Below, piece after piece: positions 1 through 8,396 of a stretch of 28,377 nucleotides of DNA. This DNA is from Bacteroidota bacterium (GTDB lineage: Bacteria; Bacteroidota; Bacteroidia; Bacteroidales; B18-G4): assembly GCA_003648575.1 (NCBI GenBank), contig QMPN01000008.1, positions 1 to 28,377 of the forward strand. The letters are read 5' to 3'. Positions within the stretch are counted from its first letter, which is position 1. The number at the start of each line of letters is the position of its first letter. The notes beneath the pieces were generated by a model. That model did not search any database and was not told the DNA's origin. It worked only from the letters and a program-made list of their open reading frames with translations. The position numbers were made by a program, and so were the translations under genes.

Positions 1-1020
<1,020 letters not shown>

Positions 1021-1034
1021 CAGACAGAAACCAC

Positions 1035-1271
1035 ATGAAGCTTGAGATCATAACCCCAGATAAGTCAGTCTTCACAGGCGAAGTAAGCCTGGTGCAGTTG
1101 CCGGGTATTGACGGTTCTTTCGAGATCCTGAATATGCACGCCCCCCTGATATCAGTCCTGAAAAAGGGCCGGATAAAGATCAAAGATGATCAGGGAAAAG
1201 AGCAATTCTTTGAAGTTAATGGTGGTGTGATCGAAGTGCTTAAGAACAAAGTCTTAATTTTAGCCGAATAG
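1035..1271 (+). CDS. atpC: F1 ATP synthase subunit epsilon, short form
   Basis: Epsilon subunit of F1, part of the central stalk linking gamma to the c-ring. The 78-residue product has the N-terminal beta-sandwich (MKLEIITPDKSVFTGEV, then LPGIDGSFEILNMHAPLIS, both typical). It stops right after the sandwich, at VLKNKVLILAE, so the C-terminal two-helix domain that inhibits ATP hydrolysis in the roughly 135-residue proteobacterial form is absent. Short epsilons are usual in Bacteroidota, so this is not read as a truncation. It lies 14 bp after atpD. The next gene is on the opposite strand, so atpC ends this ATP synthase transcript, and the Fo genes and atpA/G must lie upstream or elsewhere. Confidence 0.95.
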   Translation: MKLEIITPDKSVFTGEVSLVQLPGIDGSFEILNMHAPLISVLKKGRIKIKDDQGKEQFFEVNGGVIEVLKNKVLILAE

Positions 1272-1289
1272 TTTATTGGATTACTGAAT

Positions 1290-1389
1290 TGAAGGAGATT
1301 TCTCAGTCATTCGCCTATGGCGAGTTCCTTCGAAACGACTGAGAACTTAGCAAAGCGATCTCATGAACGAAGTGAATAAACCTCCTAAC
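1290..1389. repeat. Nested palindromic intergenic element, possible terminator
   Basis: Between the convergent atpC and nitroreductase genes lies a nested inverted repeat. The outer arms are TTCTCAGTC (1300-1308) and GACTGAGAA (1337-1345). The inner hairpin is TCGCC (1311-1315), loop TAT, GGCGA (1319-1323). Flanking GGAG and CTCC sequences (1294-1297, 1381-1384) could extend it. No clean T-tract follows, so it is better described as a dispersed-type palindromic repeat that may also stop transcription from both sides. Its copy number elsewhere is unknown. Confidence 0.55.
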
Positions 1390-1899
1390 TTAGAACTTAT
1401 TCCAATGCACCCGTTCCTCTTTATAACGATCCGGGGCCTCTTTTATCTCATCCGGATAGCCGATAGCGATGAGGGCAACAGGAAGGATATGATCAGGAAT
1501 GTCCAATAGCTCACTGAGCTTTTGCATGCGTTCCTCCCTTGGATACATTCCCAGCCATACTGAGCCCAGTCCATGTGCATGTGCGGCCAGCATAATGTTT
1601 TGCGTAGCGGCAGAACAATCCTGAACAATATAGCCTTCAGCTTCCTGAATACTTTTATCGCCACAAACAAGAATGGCCAGGGTGGCCTGTGTAAGCATCT
1701 TTGCATACGGATGGGCTACAGATAATGCATCGAGTATTTCCCGTTTGTCGACAACTACAAAATGCCATGGTTGATGGTTACGGGCTGTTGGTGCGTGCAT
1801 CCCTGCATTTAGCAACTCCCTGGTGATTTCCTGCGGGACTTCCTGTGCGGTATATTTCCTGATACTTCTCCTGGTCAGGAGGGCTTTAATGGCTTCCAT
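1390..1899 (-). CDS. Nitroreductase family FMN flavoprotein (copy 1)
   Basis: Cytoplasmic NAD(P)H:FMN oxidoreductase of the nitroreductase superfamily; the physiological substrate cannot be told from sequence. The chosen start gives 169 residues and is preceded by a strong GGAGG-type ribosome site just before the ATG (1897-1899). An upstream Met in the same frame would run back into the TPR gene and add a non-conserved extension. Visible motifs are RRSIRKY (10-16), which contacts the FMN phosphate, APTARNHQPWHFVVV (36-50), and GLGSVWLG (111-118) in the second FMN-binding region, then the C-terminal IAIGYPDE. It begins right after the stop of the TPR lipoprotein gene, so the two are probably one transcript. 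A second, distinct nitroreductase lies at 6367-6927. Confidence 0.9.
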   Translation of the reverse strand: MEAIKALLTRRSIRKYTAQEVPQEITRELLNAGMHAPTARNHQPWHFVVVDKREILDALSVAHPYAKMLTQATLAILVCGDKSIQEAEGYIVQDCSAATQNIMLAAHAHGLGSVWLGMYPREERMQKLSELLDIPDHILPVALIAIGYPDEIKEAPDRYKEERVHWNKF

Positions 1900-1900
1900 C

Positions 1901-2677
1901 TTATTCTCCTCCTTCACAGTAATCTTTAATGGCTTTCTCAGCCTCATAATGCCCAAGTCCATGAGCTTTATTCCAGTCGTAGCAGGCATCATGTAACATG
2001 CCCCTGTGCAAATTAGCTAGACCGCGGTTATAATAGGCTTCTGCATATTCAGGGTCATAGGAAATGGCTTTATCGAAATCTTCTATAGCACCGACATAAT
2101 CATGGGTCCTGCCCTTTGCCGTTCCAAGGTTATAATATGCTACCGGATCGTCGGGTTTAAGCTTTGCCACACGGGCGTAGTCATACAGGCAATTTTTGTA
2201 GTCCCCCATCAGATAATATACTCTTCCACGAAAATTGATCGCACGAGGGTCCATTGGATTGATCATGATGGCCTGATTAAATGCCTGGATGGCATCAGCA
2301 AATTTTTCCAGCTCGAAATATCCAACACCCATGTTATAATAAGCGTTGCCATTATCAGGTTCTTTTGTTACGATCTGGTTGAAATATGCGATTCCACTCT
2401 GATAATCACCCTGGTCATAGGCACCGGTGGCCTGACGAAATAATTGAGCTATCTCAGGATCCCTGGTCTGCGTGAATGAAGCTTCTTTTGCGTCGAGCTC
2501 GACCTGTTCAGGCTCCAGTACGACAGTACCCGGTTCTGCATCCGGTTCGGATATAATGTTTTTGTCTGAAGTGGTTTCGGACTCAGGATTTTCCTGGCCA
2601 GCTTTTGTTCCGGACTCCGGTTGGTTGCTGCAGGAGATCAGGAAGGCAATGGATAGCAAAAGAAGAATTCTTTTCAT
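1901..2677 (-). CDS. TPR-repeat lipoprotein
   Basis: Predicted membrane-anchored lipoprotein of 258 residues. It has a lipoprotein signal peptide (MKRILLLLSIAFLISC, acylated Cys16), then an acidic low-complexity linker to about residue 73, then about five tetratricopeptide repeats (roughly 74-245) with the usual pattern, e.g. AYYNMGVGYFELEKFADAI and AYYNLGTAKGRTHDYVGAI. TPRs form a protein-binding superhelix; no enzymatic motif is seen, so the role is a scaffold or assembly factor by family only. The nitroreductase starts 1 bp past the stop. A perfect -7 element, TACTTTTG, lies 22 bp before the start codon on this strand. Function is otherwise unknown. Confidence 0.88.
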   Translation of the reverse strand: MKRILLLLSIAFLISCSNQPESGTKAGQENPESETTSDKNIISEPDAEPGTVVLEPEQVELDAKEASFTQTRDPEIAQLFRQATGAYDQGDYQSGIAYFNQIVTKEPDNGNAYYNMGVGYFELEKFADAIQAFNQAIMINPMDPRAINFRGRVYYLMGDYKNCLYDYARVAKLKPDDPVAYYNLGTAKGRTHDYVGAIEDFDKAISYDPEYAEAYYNRGLANLHRGMLHDACYDWNKAHGLGHYEAEKAIKDYCEGGE

Positions 2678-2699
2678 GGTGCTTTTTATTTATTAAGGG

Positions 2700-2707
2700 C
2701 AAAAGTA
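2700..2707 (-). promoter_or_regulatory. Bacteroidota -7 element of the TPR lipoprotein gene
   Basis: On the minus strand this reads TACTTTTG, matching TAnnTTTG exactly, 22 bp upstream of the ATG at 2677. No TTTG is seen 19-21 bp further upstream, so it is a half-supported promoter. Confidence 0.5.
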
Positions 2708-2786
2708 TTAAAAATAGAGCAAAATTTTGTTAAAAAAGCCTAAGCACAAGCTTCTCACCATAGGAAAGTGTAAATGGGCCTGTCGA

Positions 2787-3257
2787 CTATTCTGCATGGT
2801 ATGCTTTGCCTGCTGTCATCAGATGCAGTTCCATGTCTGCCAGCAGTGCATCCACATCCCTGGTCCCGGCGGGGTCGATCTCATAGGCTGTGAGCACCTG
2901 TGGTATGCTTCTTATTTTCTTCAGTATACCGCTCACAAGGACTTGCTCCAGGGGATCCCTGGCCATCAGGAAGAAGTCGATCTGCCTCAGAGCAGGCACC
3001 AGCTTTCCAAGCGGATGATGGTTTTGTATCAGGCAAAACTGGTTTTTCAGCTCGCTGTCTTCATACATGAGAAAAGGGTACCTCAGGACATTATCATCAT
3101 GCCCGGGGATCTCAAAATCATCGACCCGCCTGAATGACAGTCCCAGTGAATAGTCCATGGCAAATGATAATCGGTATGATTTAAGATGGCAGGATATCCC
3201 GATCAGGCTGATATCAGTGTCAGCCCCTAATTTGAGGATTTGTTTGCGCTTTGCCAT
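2787..3257 (-). CDS. IPExxxVDY family protein
   Basis: Protein of 156 residues without known biochemical activity. The start region (HLKSYRLSFAMDYSLGLSF, then RRVDDFEI) and the late segment IPQVLTAYEIDP resemble the IPExxxVDY family, named for a motif near its C terminus; here the motif is degenerate (IPQVLTAYEID). The family is characteristic of Bacteroidota and is commonly found next to rnc, as here, where it lies downstream of rnc on the same strand. Often the next gene is pyruvate kinase, but a TPR lipoprotein gene takes that place in this window. It has no signal peptide or membrane segment, so it is probably cytoplasmic. The assignment rests on partial motif plus gene order. Confidence 0.7.
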   Translation of the reverse strand: MAKRKQILKLGADTDISLIGISCHLKSYRLSFAMDYSLGLSFRRVDDFEIPGHDDNVLRYPFLMYEDSELKNQFCLIQNHHPLGKLVPALRQIDFFLMARDPLEQVLVSGILKKIRSIPQVLTAYEIDPAGTRDVDALLADMELHLMTAGKAYHAE

Positions 3258-3371
3258 CTGTTTTTATAAGAGGAAATAAAATTAGGTATTAATTTACAAT
3301 TCTGGATTTATATTATGCATGAGCACACTAAATATCCAGTATGTAATACCACATTACAAATACAGAATGGC

Positions 3372-4088
3372 TTACTCAGGAAGCAATACGTGGCAGGCTT
3401 TTTCGGCGGCTATTTTTTCGGCACCTTTGATAGAGAAGTCGATGCCCCGGCTGATTGGCTCATCGTCTACAAATACTTCAACTTCGTATTGATGCTTGTT
3501 CTTCTCCCCCTTCTCGTTGATCACACGGAATTCAACCTCTTTCTTTACCTTTTGTGCCCATTCGATCAGCTTGCTTTTGAAGTTAGTGTCGAGATGCTCC
3601 AGGACGTCAATATCGATATGAATATTAACGATACGCTTTATAATGATCTTATAGGTATAATTGTAGCCTTTATCGAGGTAGAGGGCACCGATGAATGCTT
3701 CAAAAGCATCGCCACGCATCGATTTTGCCGTGGATCGGGTGTCGGCACTGGACTCGATAAGACGATCGATGCCCAGTTTCCTGCCCAGTTTATCGAGATT
3801 AGACCTGCATACGATCTTTGAACGCATTTCGGTTAGAAAGCCTTCACCTTTATATGGGAATTTCTTGAAGAGGTATTCGGCGATCACCGAACCGAGTATG
3901 GCGTCACCAAGGTATTCGAGGCGCTCATTGTTGATCTTGATGCCATTCACATCCTTGTTGGCTGATTTATGCCTGAAGGCCAGCCTGTACAGATGAAGGT
4001 TCCCGGTTCGAAAACCGAAAATATTCTTGATAGACCGTTGAAGGTCTTTACCAGACTTATTAGATGAAGATGTTTTAAGAAAGCTCAA
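3372..4088 (-). CDS. rnc: Ribonuclease III
   Basis: Double-strand-specific endoribonuclease that processes rRNA precursors and structured mRNAs in the cytoplasm. The 238-residue protein has the RNase III domain (about 15-155) with the signature NERLEYLGD (54-62), containing acidic catalytic residues Glu58 and Asp62, and the second acidic pair in GDAFEAFIGALYLD (Asp127, Glu130). A double-stranded RNA-binding domain follows (about 165-236), ending GAEKIAAEKACHVLL. It starts 8 bp after the fabF stop, so acpP-fabF-rnc form one transcript, an arrangement very common in bacteria. Nothing essential is missing. Confidence 0.97.
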   Translation of the reverse strand: MSFLKTSSSNKSGKDLQRSIKNIFGFRTGNLHLYRLAFRHKSANKDVNGIKINNERLEYLGDAILGSVIAEYLFKKFPYKGEGFLTEMRSKIVCRSNLDKLGRKLGIDRLIESSADTRSTAKSMRGDAFEAFIGALYLDKGYNYTYKIIIKRIVNIHIDIDVLEHLDTNFKSKLIEWAQKVKKEVEFRVINEKGEKNKHQYEVEVFVDDEPISRGIDFSIKGAEKIAAEKACHVLLPE

Positions 4089-4096
4089 AATACTGT

Positions 4097-5350
4097 TTAC
4101 TTCACGAACTTTTTAAAGATCAATGAAACATTATGTCCGCCAAACCCGAAGGTATTGGTCAATGCAGCATTGACAACTCTTTTTACAGCTTTGTGATAAG
4201 TGAAATTCAGCGTGTTATCAATATCCGGGTCATCAGTAAAGTGGTTGATGGTCGGAGGTATGATGTCGTTTTTAACTGCCAGTATAGTAGCAATGGATTC
4301 AACGGCTCCGGCTGCTCCCAGCAGGTGTCCCGTCATGGACTTTGTTGAGTTGATATTGATCTTATAGGCATGGTCACCAAAGCTATTCTTGATGGCCAAA
4401 GGTTCTGAAATATCACCCAGTGGGGTAGAAGTACCATGGGTGTTGATGTGATCAATATCTTCAGGCTTCAGGTGTGCATCATCCAGGGCAGCATCTATTG
4501 AGAGACTTGCACCCAGCCCTTCCGGGTGAGGCGAAGTCATATGATATGCATCTGCTGAAAGGCCGGCTCCACCAACTTCTGCATAGATCTTGGCTCCTCT
4601 TTTGATGGCGTGCTCATATTCCTCAAAAACAATAGCACATCCACCTTCACCCAATACAAAACCATCACGGTCTTTATCAAATGGGCGGGAAGCAGTTTGT
4701 GGGTCGTCATTCCTGGTTGAAATGGCATGCATGGCATTAAAGCCACCGACACCGCCTTCGGTAATAGATGCCTCAGAACCTCCGCAAACGAAGGCATCGG
4801 CTTTACCAAGGCGAATATAATTAAAGGCATCTGCCAGTGCATTAGCAGATGAAGCACAGGCAGAAACAGTAGCGTAGTTAGGTCCCCTGAAGCCATGCTT
4901 GATGGAGATATGGCCGGCAGCAATATCAGCGATCATCTTAGGAATGAAAAAAGGATTAAAACGCGGGGTCCCATTTCCAAGGGCCCATCCCTTCATCTCA
5001 TATTCAAAAGTTGTGATCCCACCGATACCGGAGGCCCATATCACACCAACTCTGTTCTTGTTGATACCTTCATTATTCAATCCGGCATCAGCGACGGCCT
5101 GATCTGCTGAGATCAGGCCAAACTGTGCGTAAAGGTCGTATTTCCTTGCCTCTTTCCTGTCGAAATAATCTAATGGATCGAAGCCCTTGACCTCATGCGC
5201 AAACTTTGTTTTGAACTCGCTGGTGTCAAAGCGGGTAATATCGTTGGCACCACTAACCCCATTAATCAAACCGTTCCAATATTCGTCAACAGTGTTGCCT
5301 AGTGGGGTTAGTGCGCCTAAACCTGTTACAACTACTCTTTTAAGTTCCAT
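4097..5350 (-). CDS. fabF: Beta-ketoacyl-ACP synthase II
   Basis: Elongating condensing enzyme of type II fatty acid synthesis: it transfers an acyl chain to Cys and condenses it with malonyl-ACP in the cytoplasm. The 417-residue length matches the family. The Cys-His-His triad is visible: Cys165 in TVSACASSAN, His305 in NTHGTSTPLGD, and His342 in STKSMTGHLLGAAGAVE, with Lys337 nearby. The N-terminal VVVTGLGALTPLGNTVDEYW is typical. It lies 17 bp after acpP, the carrier protein it acts on, and 8 bp before rnc. Expression is likely driven from the promoter ahead of acpP. Confidence 0.98.
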   Translation of the reverse strand: MELKRVVVTGLGALTPLGNTVDEYWNGLINGVSGANDITRFDTSEFKTKFAHEVKGFDPLDYFDRKEARKYDLYAQFGLISADQAVADAGLNNEGINKNRVGVIWASGIGGITTFEYEMKGWALGNGTPRFNPFFIPKMIADIAAGHISIKHGFRGPNYATVSACASSANALADAFNYIRLGKADAFVCGGSEASITEGGVGGFNAMHAISTRNDDPQTASRPFDKDRDGFVLGEGGCAIVFEEYEHAIKRGAKIYAEVGGAGLSADAYHMTSPHPEGLGASLSIDAALDDAHLKPEDIDHINTHGTSTPLGDISEPLAIKNSFGDHAYKININSTKSMTGHLLGAAGAVESIATILAVKNDIIPPTINHFTDDPDIDNTLNFTYHKAVKRVVNAALTNTFGFGGHNVSLIFKKFVK

Positions 5351-5367
5351 GCAGCAGGATTAAATGT

Positions 5368-5604
5368 TTACTTAGCGTTATCTTCGATATATTTTATGGC
5401 TTCTCCTACTGAACCGATCTTTTCTGCCTGATCGTCCGGAATAGCAATGTTGAATTCCTTTTCAAATTCCATGATCAATTCAACAGTATCGAGTGAATCA
5501 GCTCCAAGGTCATTTGTGAAGCTAGCTTCAATAGTCACTTCATTTTCGTCAACGCCGAGTTTGTCAACGATGATAGATTTTACTCTGGTTGCAATGTCAG
5601 ACAT
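5368..5604 (-). CDS. acpP: Acyl carrier protein
   Basis: Small acidic carrier of acyl chains for fatty acid synthesis. The chosen start gives 78 residues ([16 protein letters not shown]...), the normal family length. A longer frame beginning at 5664 would add 20 residues rich in hydrophobic and aromatic residues and would contain the promoter described at 5634-5665, so it is rejected. The phosphopantetheine site is Ser37 in [15 protein letters not shown], and the acidic recognition helix follows. It is first gene of acpP-fabF-rnc. The identity is certain. Confidence 0.97.
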   Translation of the reverse strand: MSDIATRVKSIIVDKLGVDENEVTIEASFTNDLGADSLDTVELIMEFEKEFNIAIPDDQAEKIGSVGEAIKYIEDNAK

Positions 5605-5633
5605 ATCTTTAAAATTTTGGTTATACAAGGGTG

Positions 5634-5665
5634 CAAAGAAACTAATTTTAACGGCAAAAACCAAA
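5634..5665 (-). promoter_or_regulatory. Promoter of the acpP-fabF-rnc operon
   Basis: On the minus strand the sequence reads TTTG (5665-5662), a 20-bp spacer, then TTTCTTTG (5641-5634). This fits the Bacteroidota consensus (-33 TTTG, 19-21 bp, -7 TAnnTTTG) with one mismatch in the -7 box. Transcription would begin near 5628, giving a leader of roughly 25 nt before the acpP ATG at 5604. Confidence 0.6.
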
Positions 5666-5774
5666 AAAAATGTAATAATTTTGATACTTTAGATTTATAA
5701 AGAGCAGGTTACCAAATACTTACGAAACACTCTGATTTCAAGCTATTTTGCTCATATTTTATGATCAGAAAATG

Positions 5775-5782
5775 TAACTTTG
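5775..5782 (+). promoter_or_regulatory. -7 element immediately before purN
   Basis: TAACTTTG matches TAnnTTTG exactly and ends only 4 bp before the purN ATG. Start-site spacing in this promoter class would put the transcript 5' end at or next to the ATG, so purN may be translated from a leaderless mRNA. A TTTG lies further upstream (5747-5750), but the 24-bp spacing is longer than usual. Confidence 0.5.
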
Positions 5783-5786
5783 ATAT

Positions 5787-6362
5787 ATGAAACGGATCGC
5801 CATTTTTGCATCTGGTAGTGGCAGCAATGCCCAGAAGATCATCGAGCATTTCGATGGAAACAAGGATATTGAAGTCAGCCTGGTGCTGACCAATAATGAA
5901 AATGCCTATGTGCTTCAGCGTGCTTCAGATCTGGATATTCCTGCATATGTATTTGATCGTCAGATGTTTTATGAGACTGACCAGGTGCATGACATCCTGA
6001 GGGATATAGGGATTGATTTCATAGTACTGGCAGGATTCCTCTGGCTGGTGCCATTGAACATATTGCGTTCATGGCCGAACCGTATCGTAAATATTCATCC
6101 GGCATTGCTGCCCAAATTTGGGGGAAAAGGCATGTTTGGAGAGCGGGTTCATGAAGCAGTGATCGCAGCGGGGGAAAAAGAAACCGGCATCAGCATACAT
6201 TATGTGAATGAGGTTTATGATGAAGGGGAGATCATCTTCCAGGAGAAAATTAAGATCCTGCCGGATGATACGCCTGATTCTATAGCAGAACGTATACATG
6301 TGCTGGAGCACAAACATTTTCCTGAGGTGATCGAGAAACTACTGAATGAAATAACTATCTAA
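5787..6362 (+). CDS. purN: Phosphoribosylglycinamide formyltransferase
   Basis: Third step of de novo purine synthesis: transfers a formyl group from 10-formyl-THF to GAR in the cytoplasm. The 191-residue length is normal. Motifs are the N-terminal phosphate loop ASGSGSNAQKI (8-18; most homologues have Thr in the GSGTN position), VLAGFLWLVP in the folate site, the catalytic Asn102 and His104 in NIHPALLPKFGGKGM, and the catalytic Asp145 in VYDEGEIIFQ. It stands alone on the plus strand, back to back with acpP. It ends only 4 bp from the stop of a converging nitroreductase gene, leaving no room for a conventional terminator. Confidence 0.96.
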   Translation: MKRIAIFASGSGSNAQKIIEHFDGNKDIEVSLVLTNNENAYVLQRASDLDIPAYVFDRQMFYETDQVHDILRDIGIDFIVLAGFLWLVPLNILRSWPNRIVNIHPALLPKFGGKGMFGERVHEAVIAAGEKETGISIHYVNEVYDEGEIIFQEKIKILPDDTPDSIAERIHVLEHKHFPEVIEKLLNEITI

Positions 6363-6366
6363 CCAT

Positions 6367-6927
6367 TTACTCCGTATTCGAATAGGAATTATACGACACC
6401 ACCTTCGACAGATCCTTCCTGATCTTCTGCCTTTGCTTATAACCTTCAGGCTCATATCCGAGGCTTATCAATAAACCGATTCTCCTGTTTTTTGGAATAC
6501 TAAGCAGTTTTTGGATAGGCTTTTCATTGTACCAGCCTAGCATACAGCTGCCCAGGCCCTCTTCTGTTGCCTGCAAACAAAAATGCTCAGCAGCGATACC
6601 TATATCAATAAGGGGATATTCTTTGTTTTTTATGATGCCGCCGACAGTTGGAACGACTGGCGATTTTTCTATAGTGATCACGATGATCACGGGGGCCTGA
6701 TCAACAAATTTATTGAAGGCTACCAGCTTATTCCAGGTTTCCCTGGCAACCTTTCTTACAAGGCCGGGTTCATCTACAACGATGAACTTCCATGGTTGTG
6801 CATTGCATGCCGAAGGGGCCATGAAAGCAGCCTGCAGGCATCGGTCCAGCTTCTCTTTTTCAACCGGCTTGTCGGCGTACCGTCTTACGCTCTGCCGGAG
6901 CATGATAAGATCCAGTAGCTTATTCAT
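6367..6927 (-). CDS. Nitroreductase family FMN flavoprotein (copy 2)
   Basis: Predicted cytoplasmic FMN-dependent oxidoreductase of 186 residues; substrate unknown. FMN-binding motifs are RQSVRRY (11-17), MAPSACNAQPWKFIVVDE (36-53) and GLGSCMLGWY (124-133), then ISLGYEPEG. It differs clearly from copy 1 at 1390-1899 (Cys-rich 30-41 region and a longer middle), so it is a separate subfamily and not a recent duplicate. Its ATG overlaps the end of pgi by 8 bp (6920-6927), which indicates translational coupling. It converges on purN with a 4-bp gap. Confidence 0.9.
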   Translation of the reverse strand: MNKLLDLIMLRQSVRRYADKPVEKEKLDRCLQAAFMAPSACNAQPWKFIVVDEPGLVRKVARETWNKLVAFNKFVDQAPVIIVITIEKSPVVPTVGGIIKNKEYPLIDIGIAAEHFCLQATEEGLGSCMLGWYNEKPIQKLLSIPKNRRIGLLISLGYEPEGYKQRQKIRKDLSKVVSYNSYSNTE

Positions 6928-8269
6928 TTTCTGTTCTTCTCTTTATTGCTGCAGTTTCTTCCTCGAAGCCCGGTTTCCCCAGTAGGGCGAACATGTTCTT
7001 CTTATATGCTTCCACGCCCGGCTGATCAAAGGGATTTACACCCAGGATATACCCGCTTACAGCGCATCCCATCTCAAAGAAATAGATGAGCTGTCCCAGG
7101 TAATATTCGTTCACTTCAGGTATGCTGATCCTGATATTGGGAACACCACCATCAACATGGGCGATCAGGGTGCCCAGCTCAGCCATTTTATTTACCTGGT
7201 CGAACTTCCGCCCCGCGAGATAATTTAGCCTATCGGCATTAACCTCATCTTCAGGAACCAGCAGGGTGTGTTTAGTTTTTTCGACAGAGATCACCGTTTC
7301 AAATATGTTTCTCAGTCCATCCTGTATATATTGTCCCATGGAATGCAGGTCGGTGGTAAATCCTACCCCTGCCGGGAAGATCCCTTTGTTTTCCTTGCCT
7401 TCGCTTTCTCCATACAGCTGTTTCCACCATTCGGTCATATAATAAAGGTTAGGGAGGTAGCTCACCATGATCTCGGTGGTTTTCCCTTTCCTGTACAGCG
7501 CATTCCGCGCCGCGGCATACATCATCACGGGATTGGTATCCATATCGTGATTGTTCAGCACCAGCTCACGCATGTCGGTGGCTCCGCGAACAAGTTCATG
7601 AATGTTGAAACCGGCAGCAGCAATGGGCAGTAGCCCAACAGGAGTTAAAACTGAATACCTGCCCCCAACATCATCGGGTACTACATAGGTGTCGTAGCCT
7701 TCCTTTTTGGCCACTTCTTTCAGTGCGCCCTTTTCCTTGTCGGTGATGGCAATTATTCGCGATGGGGCTTCTTCTTTTCCATATTTCTTTTCCAGGTGGT
7801 TCTTCAGTACCCTGAAGGCGATAGCAGGCTCGGTGGTTGTACCCGACTTGGAAATAACCACTATGGAATATTCCTTTTTATCGAGCACCTCCAGAAGTTC
7901 CGTCAGATAATCTTCACCGATGTTTTGCCCGGCATACAATACCAGTGGGCCATTGCCCGGGAGGAGACTGGCAAACTGATGATTGAGGGCATCGATCACT
8001 GCCCGGGCACCCAGATAGGAACCACCAATGCCAGTTACCACAATGACCTCAGAGATGGAGGCAAGTTTGTCGGCACTTTTCTGAATGGAATCCAGGAAGG
8101 CCTGATCCAGTTGAGAGGGAAGATCGACCCATCCGAGAAAGTCATTGCCTTTTCCTGTTTTTTCTACCAGGGACTTGAGGTGGGTTTTTATTTCATCCTT
8201 GAAGGAAAATACTTCTTCCTTTGAAATGAAGTCTTGAAGGTGGTCTATGCTTACGCTGATATTATTCAT
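6920..8269 (-). CDS. pgi: Glucose-6-phosphate isomerase
   Basis: Interconverts glucose 6-phosphate and fructose 6-phosphate in the cytoplasm. The 449-residue length is that of the short Bacillus-type enzymes, not the 550-residue type. Seen are the phosphate-binding VTGIGGSYLGARAV, SKSGTTTEPA, the PROSITE-type signature VGGRYSVLTPVGLLP, and the catalytic region PAGVGFTTDLHSMGQYIQDG, with the C-terminal helix carrying the conserved GVEAYKKNM Lys. The downstream nitroreductase overlaps its end. A near-match -7 box (TAATTTCG on the minus strand) lies about 25 bp before the ATG. Identity is certain. Confidence 0.97.
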   Translation of the reverse strand: MNNISVSIDHLQDFISKEEVFSFKDEIKTHLKSLVEKTGKGNDFLGWVDLPSQLDQAFLDSIQKSADKLASISEVIVVTGIGGSYLGARAVIDALNHQFASLLPGNGPLVLYAGQNIGEDYLTELLEVLDKKEYSIVVISKSGTTTEPAIAFRVLKNHLEKKYGKEEAPSRIIAITDKEKGALKEVAKKEGYDTYVVPDDVGGRYSVLTPVGLLPIAAAGFNIHELVRGATDMRELVLNNHDMDTNPVMMYAAARNALYRKGKTTEIMVSYLPNLYYMTEWWKQLYGESEGKENKGIFPAGVGFTTDLHSMGQYIQDGLRNIFETVISVEKTKHTLLVPEDEVNADRLNYLAGRKFDQVNKMAELGTLIAHVDGGVPNIRISIPEVNEYYLGQLIYFFEMGCAVSGYILGVNPFDQPGVEAYKKNMFALLGKPGFEEETAAIKRRTENE

Positions 8270-8340
8270 ATATGATGTTGGAATTAGAATCTTGCGAAAT
8301 TACGATAAACCCGTGGAATGAGGATTAATTACATGTTAAA

Positions 8341-8371
8341 TGGTGTGGGGTGTGTGGTATGTGGTGTGTGG
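8341..8371. repeat. GT-rich low-complexity tract
   Basis: The gap between the T9SS protein and pgi holds an imperfect run of TGTGTGG and TATGTGG units. It shows no pairing arms or coding potential. It could be slippage-prone, but no function is seen. Confidence 0.5.
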
Positions 8372-8396
8372 AATATCAGGTTAAGCAAGGGGCGAA

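Noticed and set aside
2102..2443. Plus-strand frame opposite the TPR lipoprotein
   Set aside because: It mirrors the repeat structure of the TPR gene; translated residues show no known domain.
4537..5110. Several open frames inside fabF on both strands
   Set aside because: They are shadows of the strongly conserved fabF frame; no independent motif or start signal.
5605..5664. Longer acpP start
   Set aside because: It would add 20 atypical residues and place the promoter within the coding sequence; MSDIATRV at 5604 gives the standard length.
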